Source: Ruegeria halocynthiae (GTDB taxonomy: Bacteria > Pseudomonadota > Alphaproteobacteria > Rhodobacterales > Rhodobacteraceae). Taken from it: 64,000 nucleotides of DNA. The translations under genes and the position numbers were made by a program. This document shows positions 1 through 7,413 of this stretch, piece after piece (within the stretch, counting starts at the first letter, position 1; each line of letters starts with the position of its first letter). The notes under the pieces are model-generated. The model saw only the letters and a program-made list of their open reading frames with translations, did not search any database and was not told the DNA's origin. The DNA lies in NCBI RefSeq assembly GCF_900106805.1, contig NZ_FNNP01000004.1, forward strand, positions 124,001 to 188,000, given 5' to 3'.

Positions 1-1227
1 GGCAATCCCGTCTTCGTGAAAGCCGTGCCGGTTGTAAGCCCCGGCAAACCAGGTTCGATTCTGCCCCTGCATTTCACGGATCTGTCCTTGGGCGCGCAGG
101 GCTGCTTTGTCGAAAATCGGATGGGCGAATTCAACCTCGTCGTAGATTTTATCCGCGGGAATGTCAGATGCGGCGTTCAGCGTCACAAATAGCGGATCGC
201 TGTCAGGGATGTTCTGAAGCCGGTTCATCCAGTATGTGACCCCAACATTGCCGTTTTGTGACCGGTAGGTCCAACTGGACCAACAGGCGCGTCGCCGTGG
301 CATCTGGCCAGGATCGCAGTGAAGGATGGCTTTGTTCGGTTGATACCTGATCGCACCAAGCGCGGCTTTTTCAGCCCCGGTCGCCGCTTCGCCCAGAATG
401 GCAAGGGACTGGTCGGAATGGGTGGCCAGAATGATCTCGTCAAACAGTTTGGCCTCACCACCCGCGTGGACAGTAACGCCCAAGTCATGCCGTTCGATCC
501 GCTGCACGGGTGAGCCGAGGCGGATGTCAGAGCCCCGCGCACGCAACGCGGCTTCGATCCGTCGGACATATTCGATGCTGCCACCTTTCACGGTGTACCA
601 TTGATGTTGATTGGCGCGGCCAGAGGCCAGCAGCGCGTGATTGCGGAAGAAATGAACGAGTGATCGGGCGGGGAATTGATCGACAAACTCCACCGGCGTT
701 GACCAGATCGCGCCGCACATGGGCATCAGGTAATTGTGCCGGAACCAATGGCCAAGGCGGAGCTGATCCACCAGCTCTCCGATGGTGGTGTCATCATCCT
801 GCGCGGCCTCGGGGGCCTCTTTGCCAAAGCGCAGGATGTCGGCGATCATCTTGTAATAGGCCGGGCGGGCCAGATTGCGTTTCTGCGCGGTCAGAGTGCG
901 CAGGTTGTTCAGACCGTATTCGATGCGGCCATTGTCGATGGTTGCACCAAAGCTCATCTCGCTTTTCGTGACTGGTACGTTCAATTCGTCAAATAGCCGG
1001 GTCAGATAGGGGTAGGTGACGTAGTTGAACACGATGAACCCGGTATCGACCGGCTGATCGCCTTTGCGCCCCGCCATCACCGTGCGGGCGTGGCCACCCA
1101 GCCTGGGCTCGGCCTCGAACACCGTGATATCGTGATCTTCAGAAAGGTAATAAGCCGCAGAGAGACCTGAAATGCCTGCGCCGATTACTGCGATTTTCTT
1201 ACGTACGCCCCGGGTTTCGTCGAACAT
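1..1227 (-). CDS. FAD-dependent amine-oxidase-like protein (partial)
   Basis: The reading frame starts at an ATG at 1227 and stays open to the window edge, so the C-terminus is missing after 409 codons. A GAGG ribosome site lies just upstream of the ATG. The N-terminus has a Rossmann FAD site (VIGAGISGLSAAYYL, about residues 14-28), then the LGGHARTV segment typical of COG2907-type NAD/FAD-binding proteins, relatives of amine oxidases and desaturases. It is transcribed away from an SDR gene, and each has its own ECF-type promoter. From memory, related genes in Rhodobacter lie with an SDR and a cyclopropane-fatty-acid-synthase-like gene under RpoE-ChrR control, which would suggest a role in modifying membrane fatty acids during singlet oxygen stress. 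That role is inference; the fold is clear, the substrate is not. Confidence 0.9.
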   Translation of the reverse strand, partial: MFDETRGVRKKIAVIGAGISGLSAAYYLSEDHDITVFEAEPRLGGHARTVMAGRKGDQPVDTGFIVFNYVTYPYLTRLFDELNVPVTKSEMSFGATIDNGRIEYGLNNLRTLTAQKRNLARPAYYKMIADILRFGKEAPEAAQDDDTTIGELVDQLRLGHWFRHNYLMPMCGAIWSTPVEFVDQFPARSLVHFFRNHALLASGRANQHQWYTVKGGSIEYVRRIEAALRARGSDIRLGSPVQRIERHDLGVTVHAGGEAKLFDEIILATHSDQSLAILGEAATGAEKAALGAIRYQPNKAILHCDPGQMPRRRACWSSWTYRSQNGNVGVTYWMNRLQNIPDSDPLFVTLNAASDIPADKIYDEVEFAHPIFDKAALRAQGQIREMQGQNRTWFAGAYNRHGFHEDGIA

Positions 1228-1259
1228 TCCATCCTCGTTATTCGGCTTTTACAATAGGA

Positions 1260-1285
1260 TACGCAGGGAATGGTCTATTGGATCA
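1260..1285 (-). promoter_or_regulatory. ECF11 (RpoE-ChrR type) promoter for the FAD oxidoreductase
   Basis: On the minus strand the -35 element TGATCC lies at 1285-1280 and CGTA at 1263-1260, separated by exactly 16 bases. This fits the TGATCC/CGTA(A) pattern known for the Rhodobacter singlet-oxygen sigma factor RpoE. The predicted transcript start, near 1250, leaves a leader of about 25 bases before the ATG at 1227. Confidence 0.72.
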
Positions 1286-1361
1286 ATCGAATTACAAGTT
1301 TTTTGCGAACACACTATGTCGAGAAGTCTGGCCGCCTGCTGTTTGCTTCGAAGGTCGGGTG

Positions 1362-1387
1362 TGATCCAGTGAAGCCAGCGGGCCGTA
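1362..1387 (+). promoter_or_regulatory. ECF11 (RpoE-ChrR type) promoter for the SDR gene
   Basis: TGATCC at 1362-1367 and CGTA at 1384-1387 are again separated by exactly 16 bases, the same arrangement as the facing minus-strand promoter. Transcription would begin near 1396. That excludes the in-frame ATG at 1388, which overlaps the -10 element, and favours the ATG at 1418 as start codon. Confidence 0.72.
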
Positions 1388-1417
1388 ATGGTCTCAACAG
1401 CAGCACTAAGGCCGGTT

Positions 1418-2143
1418 ATGAGCAGTTTTGACGGAAAGACCTATTGGATCATCGGTGCCAGCGAAGGGCTGGGCCGGGCGCTGGCCGAAGCGTTGAGCCG
1501 TCGAGGCGCGCATTTGATCCTGTCAGCGCGCAATGCGGCCCGGCTGGCTGAAATGTGTTACAAGTTGCCCAACGCCCGTGCTGTCCCATTTGATGTGACT
1601 GATCTGAATGCTGTCCGCCGCGCTGTGGCCGAGGTCGGCGCATTCGATGGGTTGGTCTATAATGCGGGCACCTATGACCCGATCAATACGGCCGATTGGA
1701 ACACCGAATCCGCTCTGGCTATCTGTGACGTCAATTACTCGGGCGCTATACGTGTGCTTGGTGAAACGGTGCCTGCTCTCATTCATGAAGGGCGCGGAGA
1801 TATAACCCTGATTGGATCATTGGCCGGATATCACGGTTTGCCCAATGCAATTTCATATGGGTCTAGTAAGGCCGCTTTGATCTCGCTGGCCGAAACGATG
1901 CGGCATGATCTGTCGGGTACTGGCGTCACTGTTCGGATCGTCAATCCCGGCTTCATCAAAACCCGTTTGACCGACAAGAACAGTTTCAACATGCCCATGT
2001 TGATGGCGCCCGAAGACGCTGCTGATCGGGTGGTTCGAGCCATGTCCCGTCGCCGTTTCCGCACGGATTTCCCGGCCCCGTTTTCTTGGGTTATGCGCCT
2101 GATCGATTATTTACCCGACATTTTAGTTTACCGAGGGAAGTAA
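1418..2143 (+). CDS. SDR family NAD(P)-dependent oxidoreductase
   Basis: This 241-residue classical short-chain dehydrogenase has the cofactor glycine motif GASEGLG (residues 13-19) and the catalytic pair Tyr147/Lys151 in YGSSK, preceded by a serine-containing strand. The ATG at 1418 is preferred over the upstream in-frame ATG at 1388: the family usually begins close to the KTYWIIGAS strand, an AAGG site lies 6 bases upstream, and the promoter -10 element covers 1384-1390. The gene is divergent from an FAD oxidoreductase with a matching promoter. I infer a lipid or aldehyde substrate relevant to photooxidative stress; the sequence alone does not show which. Confidence 0.93.
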   Translation: MSSFDGKTYWIIGASEGLGRALAEALSRRGAHLILSARNAARLAEMCYKLPNARAVPFDVTDLNAVRRAVAEVGAFDGLVYNAGTYDPINTADWNTESALAICDVNYSGAIRVLGETVPALIHEGRGDITLIGSLAGYHGLPNAISYGSSKAALISLAETMRHDLSGTGVTVRIVNPGFIKTRLTDKNSFNMPMLMAPEDAADRVVRAMSRRRFRTDFPAPFSWVMRLIDYLPDILVYRGK

Positions 2144-2145
2144 CC

Positions 2146-2433
2146 TTATCCGCAGGTTAGTCTCTGAATTATGCCCGCGTCATTTACATAAACATTCAAC
2201 CGGTCGATACGATAATCCTGAGTGGCAATATCATCCGGACCCAATACACGCGACCGTTCGGGCAGCTCGGCTCGCATATTAGAGACCGGTTGGCCAATCG
2301 CGTCCGCAAACGGCTCACCCTTACAGAAGGCTAGATCGACAGGCGCATCTTCCGCTGCAGTCGTGGTGTTTTGCGGGGCAGGATCTTCAGAACAAGCAGC
2401 TAATAGGATCAGGATCGGTAAAAAACGGAACAT
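2146..2433 (-). CDS. I78-family peptidase inhibitor-like lipoprotein
   Basis: The 95-residue product has a lipoprotein signal: a hydrophobic stretch and the lipobox LLAAC, with Cys14 as the likely lipidated residue. The mature part carries the pattern of I78 elastase inhibitors: an early Cys38, then VLGPDDIATQDYRIDRLNVYV and a terminal LTCG, with the two cysteines probably forming a disulfide. It is likely held in the periplasm, facing inhibitor targets there or outside. It converges on the SDR gene with only 2 bases between stop codons and probably has its own promoter in the 2434-2562 gap shared with the formaldehyde dehydrogenase gene. Assignment to I78 is by eye on a short domain. Confidence 0.85.
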   Translation of the reverse strand: MFRFLPILILLAACSEDPAPQNTTTAAEDAPVDLAFCKGEPFADAIGQPVSNMRAELPERSRVLGPDDIATQDYRIDRLNVYVNDAGIIQRLTCG

Positions 2434-2562
2434 TGGCGCAGGGCTTTCTGGTGATGTCGTTTCTGAAATATCAAATATTTAGCCAACCTGTCATGAAAGC
2501 GCAGTTGAAAAAACCCTGTATTTGACGCAGGGTCGGGCAAAACAGACAGGGAGATATGCACT

Positions 2563-3675
2563 ATGCGAACCCGTGCAGCCGTTGCCGTTCAGGCAGGCAA
2601 ACCTTTGGAAGTGATGGACGTGAACCTTGAAGGCCCCAAAGCGGGCGAGGTTCTGGTCGAAATCAAGGCGACAGGCATCTGTCACACCGATGAATTCACG
2701 CTGTCGGGCGCCGATCCCGAAGGCCTGTTTCCCGCCATTCTGGGCCACGAAGGCGCAGGCGTTGTGGTTGACGTCGGCCCCGGTGTCACCAGCCTGAAAC
2801 CCGGCGATCACGTGATCCCACTCTACACACCCGAATGCCGCGAGTGTGAATATTGTCTGCATCCCAAGACCAACCTGTGTCAGGCAATCCGCGAAACCCA
2901 AGGTCGGGGCCTGATGCCGGACGGAACCTCGCGTTTTTCGACGCTGGATGGCGATCCGATCCTGCACTACATGGGCTGTTCGACCTTCGCGAACCACACG
3001 GTTTTGCCTGAAATCGCGCTGGCCAAAGTGCGTGAGGACGCACCCTTTGACAAAATCTGCTATATCGGCTGCGGAGTGACCACCGGCATCGGCGCGGTGA
3101 TCAATACCGCCAAGGTGGAAATCGGCAGCCGTGCCATCGTGTTTGGTCTGGGTGGCATTGGCCTGAACGTCATTCAGGGTCTGCGCCTAGCTGGGGCAGA
3201 TCAGATCGTTGGTGTCGACCTGAACCCATCGAAGGTCGAAATGGCCACCAGGTTCGGCATGACCGATTTCGTCAACCCATCCGAAGTTGAGGGCGATCTT
3301 GTCCCCTATCTGGTCAACCTGACCAAAGGCGGCGCGGATTACACCTTTGACGCCACCGGCAATGTTGGTGTGATGCGCACAGCTCTTGAGTCGGCGCATA
3401 AAGGCTGGGGTGAATCGATCATCATCGGCGTGGCACCTGCGGGTGCTGAAATTTCGACCCGCCCCTTCCAGCTGGTCACAGGCCGCTCATGGCGCGGCAC
3501 CGCATTTGGTGGTGCGCGTGGTCGGACCGACGTCCCGAAAATCGTCGATTGGTACATGGACGGGAAGATTGAGATCGACCCAATGATCACCCACACCATG
3601 GGTCTGGATGACATCAACCATGGGTTTGACCTGATGCATAAGGGCGAAAGCATTCGGTCAGTTGTGGTTTACTAA
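2563..3675 (+). CDS. frmA: S-(hydroxymethyl)glutathione dehydrogenase (class III alcohol dehydrogenase)
   Basis: This zinc enzyme of 370 residues oxidises the glutathione adduct of formaldehyde to S-formylglutathione with NAD, the first step of formaldehyde detoxification. Catalytic zinc ligands Cys40 (GICHTDEF) and His62 (GHEGAG) are visible, as is the structural zinc lobe with Cys92, Cys95, Cys98 and Cys106. The NAD-binding GLGGIGLN motif follows near residue 195. Length matches the family. It is also named adhI or flhA in related bacteria. The gene appears monocistronic, with a clear intrinsic terminator at 3704-3733. The S-formylglutathione hydrolase partner is not next to it. Betaine, sarcosine and dimethylglycine oxidation, encoded elsewhere in the window, would supply formaldehyde. 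Confidence 0.97.
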   Translation: MRTRAAVAVQAGKPLEVMDVNLEGPKAGEVLVEIKATGICHTDEFTLSGADPEGLFPAILGHEGAGVVVDVGPGVTSLKPGDHVIPLYTPECRECEYCLHPKTNLCQAIRETQGRGLMPDGTSRFSTLDGDPILHYMGCSTFANHTVLPEIALAKVREDAPFDKICYIGCGVTTGIGAVINTAKVEIGSRAIVFGLGGIGLNVIQGLRLAGADQIVGVDLNPSKVEMATRFGMTDFVNPSEVEGDLVPYLVNLTKGGADYTFDATGNVGVMRTALESAHKGWGESIIIGVAPAGAEISTRPFQLVTGRSWRGTAFGGARGRTDVPKIVDWYMDGKIEIDPMITHTMGLDDINHGFDLMHKGESIRSVVVY

Positions 3676-3703
3676 GGCTCAAATCTGATTGAACAAGCTG
3701 GTA

Positions 3704-3733
3704 ACGGCGCACTTCCCGGTGCGCCGTTTTCTT
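3704..3733 (+). terminator. Intrinsic terminator after frmA
   Basis: A 9-base stem ACGGCGCAC (3704-3712) and GTGCGCCGT (3719-3727) with a 6-base loop is followed by TTTTCTT. It overlaps the end of the convergent transporter gene and may act on both strands. Confidence 0.88.
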
Positions 3734-4670
3734 ATTCTCCCGGTCGTGTCGCTCCGGTGTCCGACCGGGGTGATCTAACCCGTAAAACTGGGGTATTCGC
3801 CGAAGTTGTGTTCGACCGGCTCTCACGCCAAACCACGAAGACGCCTGAGGCAATGATGATACTTGCACCTACCGCGACCCAGATATCCGGGTGCTCGCCA
3901 AAGAATAGCACGCCGAAAATCGTGGCCCAGATGATCTGACTGTATTGGCTGGGGGCAACGACACCTGCGGGGGCGGCGCGGTAGGCGAGGATGATCAGGT
4001 GTTGCGCGATCACTGAGAGTACGCCCACCGCTGCCATCATCGTCAGGTGCAGCAGAGAGGGTGGTTGATAGACTGCCGGCTGTGCGATGCTCATGACGAC
4101 AATGGCCAATAGCATCGGATAGAGGATCAGGACGGCCGAACGCTCTTCGTTCCCGATCTTGCGGACCAGAACCGAGGCGAACGCGCTGCAAAACGCTGCT
4201 GTCAGAGCGGCAAGATGCCCGAGCGTTATATCCGTCGCACCGGGGCGCAGGACGATCAGGACACCGATCAGGCCGACGCCTACTGCAGCCCATCTCTGAG
4301 CGCGGACTACTTCACCCAGAATCGGGATCGAAAGGACGGTGACGATCAGCGGGAAGGAAAATAGCAGCGAATACACCTCGGCCAGGGGCAGGACAGAGAA
4401 GGCATAGAATGCGCAGGACATCGCAGTGACCATCAACGCTGATCGCAGCAACACCAGCCATGGGTGGCGCGGCACGAAATTGCCTGTGGTTCGGTCAGCC
4501 AAAATGGTCACTGCCATAGGAACAAACGAAAACAGCGTGGCAAAGAATATGATCTGCAGCACCGAGTAAGTGCCACCCAGCACCTTGATCAACACATCAT
4601 GGGTGGCAAAGACAGCAAAGCCCAAGAACGCAAAGGTTAGCCCACGAAGGGCGGAATTCTGAGCGCTCAT
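3732..4670 (-). CDS. EamA-type (DMT) transporter
   Basis: The 312-residue product is an inner-membrane protein with about ten hydrophobic segments and two EamA repeats, as usual for drug/metabolite transporters that export small metabolites. The ATG at 4670 is chosen over the one at 4688 because GAGG lies 9 bases upstream of it. The protein ends in a polar tail of about 30 residues rich in Arg, Ser and Thr, beyond the last membrane segment. Its 3' end touches the frmA terminator. The substrate cannot be read from the sequence. Confidence 0.9.
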   Translation of the reverse strand: MSAQNSALRGLTFAFLGFAVFATHDVLIKVLGGTYSVLQIIFFATLFSFVPMAVTILADRTTGNFVPRHPWLVLLRSALMVTAMSCAFYAFSVLPLAEVYSLLFSFPLIVTVLSIPILGEVVRAQRWAAVGVGLIGVLIVLRPGATDITLGHLAALTAAFCSAFASVLVRKIGNEERSAVLILYPMLLAIVVMSIAQPAVYQPPSLLHLTMMAAVGVLSVIAQHLIILAYRAAPAGVVAPSQYSQIIWATIFGVLFFGEHPDIWVAVGASIIIASGVFVVWRESRSNTTSANTPVLRVRSPRSDTGATRPGE

Positions 4671-4862
4671 GATAAAAGCCTCAATCATGGTTGGATCTGG
4701 GGTGTTTTGACCTGCTTAGACCCAAATTGATGCAACGGGTAGCCCTAATTTTACCGCTAACATCCCTTGGTGATCAGAGTTGTAGATTTTGCAATGCGCA
4801 GGAAACGGGTCGAATGCGCGGTAAGCGATTGTCATGATCTCTCAAAAACAAGGAGATACATC

Positions 4863-5330
4863 ATGCACAAAATTTCAGCTTTGCCGACCGAACAGGTTCA
4901 GACCTATCGGATGGGTGCGCCCGACGGATATGGAAATCCACCTGAACGGGCGATATCTGACGGCGGGGGAAACCCCTGTCGCCATTGCCTGAAATATATT
5001 CCGGCGGGCAAAGAGATGCTGGTTTTGGCGCACCGGCCCTTTCCGGAAACTCAACCCTATGCGGAAACCGGCCCGATCTTTCTGTGTGCCGAACCTTGTG
5101 CGCGCTATGAGGATAAAGATGGGGTGCCCGAGACGCTGACCGACTCGGCGAACTACCTTATCAAAGGCTATGGATCGGACAATCGGATTGTTTATGGAAC
5201 CGGCATCATAGCGCCCCAAGCGCAGTTGACGGAAGCGGTCGCGAACATATTTATCCGCCCGAATGTGGCCTATATCCACATCCGATCAGCGCTGAACAAC
5301 TGCTATCATTCACGGATTGATCGCGCCTAA
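4863..5330 (+). CDS. DUF1203 domain-containing protein
   Basis: This 155-residue soluble protein resembles the DUF1203 family of unknown function: CRHCLKYIPAGKEMLVLAHRPF near residue 40, then GPIFLCAEPCARY, and an ending with IHIRSALNNCYHSRIDR. Several paired cysteines could bind metal, though this is not shown. The ATG at 4863 has an excellent AAGGAG site 8 bases upstream, so the longer in-frame start at 4767 is unlikely. Its stop overlaps that of the convergent ABC ATPase gene by 4 bases. Confidence 0.87.
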   Translation: MHKISALPTEQVQTYRMGAPDGYGNPPERAISDGGGNPCRHCLKYIPAGKEMLVLAHRPFPETQPYAETGPIFLCAEPCARYEDKDGVPETLTDSANYLIKGYGSDNRIVYGTGIIAPQAQLTEAVANIFIRPNVAYIHIRSALNNCYHSRIDRA

Positions 5331-6352
5331 AGCTTGACTCGATGCATCCCGCGATGCGGTTGATCCGGGGTATCGGGCATCGGGTCATCCGCACGGCTGG
5401 AAGTCAGCGCCAGGAACACATCTTCCAGATCGGCCTCTTCGGTGCGTACATCTTGAATGCGGATACCGGCCTGACGCACCGCTTCCAACACCTGCTCGGC
5501 TGTGGTTTGGTTGCTGTGATACTGCAGCACAAGATCGCCGTTTTCACGTTGTACCGCAGAGACGTTTTCCGCCTTCGGCAGAGTTTGAATGGGGCTATCC
5601 GGCACGATCACCATGGTCCGGCTATCCATGCGGCCCAGCAGATTGGCCGTGCTGTCCTGCGCGATCTTTTCACCGTGATTGATGATGGCGATCTCGTCAC
5701 ACATTTCCTGCGCTTCTTCCAGATAATGCGTGGTGAGAATGATGGTCATACCCTGTTCGTTCAACTTGCGCACATTGGCCCACAGCATCTGCCGCAGTTC
5801 GATGTCTACGCCTGCGGTGGGTTCGTCCAGCACCAAAATCTTGGGATGGTGCACCAGTGCCTTGGCCAGCAGCAAACGCCGCCGCATCCCACCCGAAAGT
5901 GTGCGCGCGTAGGCTTCGGCTTTGTCGCCAAGGCCAACGAGGTCGAGGATCTCGTCACTCCGCCGATCTGACTTGGGAACGCCATACAGCCCTGCCTGAA
6001 CCTCCAATGCGCCACGCGGGGAAAAGAACGGATCAAGGTTCAATTCCTGTGGCATCACGCCAATGGCCGCACGTGATTGTCGTGGGTTCCGATCCTGATC
6101 GAAACCCCAGATCGAGACACTGCCCGAGGTTTTGACAACCAAACCCGCCAGAATGTTGATTAGTGTCGATTTACCGGCACCGTTCGGGCCAAGCAGGCCG
6201 AACACCGAGCCCTGCGGCACAACCAGATCGATACCTTTCAGCGCCTGTTTCTCGGGCTGGCCCTTGCCGCCGCGATAGGTCTTGCGCAGTGCTTTGATCG
6301 TGATTGCCGCATCGGCCATGTGGCCCTTGCCCCCGGATTGCTCATCGCTCAT
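5327..6352 (-). CDS. ABC transporter ATP-binding protein (ABC-2 type)
   Basis: The 341-residue protein contains one complete nucleotide-binding domain: Walker A GPNGAGKS (residues 55-62), the signature LSGGMRRRL, Walker B ILVLDEPTAGVD and the switch histidine in TTHYLEEA. The last 90 residues form a small accessory domain (EEADLEDVFLALT) seen in YadG/daunorubicin-exporter-type ATPases that pair with an ABC-2 permease. No permease gene lies beside it in this window, which is unusual for the type. The start at 6352 has AGGT 7 bases upstream; a second ATG at 6319 is possible. It is divergent from the zinc-finger gene. Confidence 0.93.
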   Translation of the reverse strand: MSDEQSGGKGHMADAAITIKALRKTYRGGKGQPEKQALKGIDLVVPQGSVFGLLGPNGAGKSTLINILAGLVVKTSGSVSIWGFDQDRNPRQSRAAIGVMPQELNLDPFFSPRGALEVQAGLYGVPKSDRRSDEILDLVGLGDKAEAYARTLSGGMRRRLLLAKALVHHPKILVLDEPTAGVDIELRQMLWANVRKLNEQGMTIILTTHYLEEAQEMCDEIAIINHGEKIAQDSTANLLGRMDSRTMVIVPDSPIQTLPKAENVSAVQRENGDLVLQYHSNQTTAEQVLEAVRQAGIRIQDVRTEEADLEDVFLALTSSRADDPMPDTPDQPHRGMHRVKL

Positions 6353-6406
6353 AAACGCACCTAATACATGCCCGCGAGGCCGACAACCAAAGAAGGATCG
6401 CCAGCC

Positions 6407-6595
6407 GTGCCACTTGAAGCGCCTGAAACCAAGATTGTCGACAAATCCCGCGTCGCCTGCGATGGCGGCGAGGGTGCGCTGGGGCATCCGCGTGTCTGGT
6501 TGCAGATCCCCGAAGACACCGGTTGGGTCGAGTGCCCCTATTGCGATTGCAAGTATGTGCTGCGCGACGCGGCGGTCTCGAGCCAAGACACTTGA
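6407..6595 (+). CDS. Small zinc-finger (zf-CHCC) protein
   Basis: The product is a 62-residue protein with the zf-CHCC arrangement: Cys18 in VACDGG, His26 in GHPRVWL, and the CPYC pair near residues 42-45. Relatives include the NDUFS6 zinc-binding subunit of mitochondrial complex I, and free-standing copies are common in alphaproteobacteria. The GTG at 6407 is preferred because AGAAGG lies 10 bases upstream, whereas the ATG at 6368 has no ribosome site and adds a low-complexity N-terminus. The upstream leader overlaps the promoter region of the divergent ABC ATPase. The YrbL-like gene follows 44 bases later and may be co-transcribed. Confidence 0.82.
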   Translation: MPLEAPETKIVDKSRVACDGGEGALGHPRVWLQIPEDTGWVECPYCDCKYVLRDAAVSSQDT

Positions 6596-6639
6596 GGACA
6601 GTCAGGGCGGCAGGCAGTCGGTGCTGGCGAGGATAGACG

Positions 6640-7302
6640 ATGCTGTTCACAGCCAAAACGATTGACCTCTCTGACGGCCAACCAATCGCCAACGGGACTG
6701 TGCGCAGTGTCTATGACTTTCCCGGCCAACCTGACCTTCTGATCAAAGTCTTTACCCGGTCCGGAGATCGCGTCTCTCACAGATTTGGTAAGCGTCTTGC
6801 GTGGAAGCTGTTCCCCGAAGCGCAATATCGCAGCACCCTGAAAGAACTGGAATGTGAGCTTCGCGTATCACTGAAGCTTGGGACAAATATTGAGCACTCA
6901 CCCCTGTCCAGAATGTTGGGCGTGGTCCAGACCAGTCGCGGGGCTGGCGTGGTTGTAGAACGCATTGCCGGTCTGGATGGTGGTCTTGCGCCTAAGCTTT
7001 ATGAAGTTTGCCGCAACGGATTGGACGATCCGGCGTTGGATGCGCTGAATGTATTCGTTGGACAAATGTTTGACCTGCATATCGTTGCGCGTGACGTCAA
7101 AAGCTCGAATATCGTCTATGGGACAAGGGGCGCTGGACCGGCCTGTTTCCTGATTGATGGATATGGGGAGCGTAACCTGATCCCATTGCGCAGCCTGTCC
7201 CGTCGTTTGAATGATCGTTCGCTAAACAAACAGTTCTCATTGATTGCGCAAAAAGCGGGTTTGACGTGGAATGCGGACCAGCGTGCGTTTTCGAATAGCT
7301 AG
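6640..7302 (+). CDS. YrbL-family kinase-like protein
   Basis: The 220-residue product resembles the YrbL family, named for a PhoP-regulated enterobacterial protein with a protein-kinase-like fold. Visible kinase features are the N-terminal nucleotide-binding strands with VRSVYDFPGQPDLLIKVF (the Lys of the beta-3 strand), the catalytic loop ARDVKSSNIVYG near residue 150, and a metal-binding IDGYGERN in place of DFG. Aspartate and asparagine needed for phosphotransfer are present, so activity is plausible. The target is unknown. It lies between the zinc-finger gene and polA, with its own start signals. Confidence 0.85.
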   Translation: MLFTAKTIDLSDGQPIANGTVRSVYDFPGQPDLLIKVFTRSGDRVSHRFGKRLAWKLFPEAQYRSTLKELECELRVSLKLGTNIEHSPLSRMLGVVQTSRGAGVVVERIAGLDGGLAPKLYEVCRNGLDDPALDALNVFVGQMFDLHIVARDVKSSNIVYGTRGAGPACFLIDGYGERNLIPLRSLSRRLNDRSLNKQFSLIAQKAGLTWNADQRAFSNS

Positions 7303-7413
7303 GACGTGAATTCGGAAAACACCCGAAAGAGCGGACTAATTGAATGTTGACTGGCCTCGTCTTTTTTCCAGCCGTTCTGTACAACTTGCCGCAACCCAGC
7401 GCAGGAGCCTCAA

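Noticed and set aside
1388..1417. Upstream ATG at 1388 as SDR start
   Set aside because: It overlaps the promoter -10 element and has no ribosome site.
5342..5971. Plus-strand frame of 209 codons over the ABC ATPase
   Set aside because: Shadow of the ATPase frame; no start signals or motifs.
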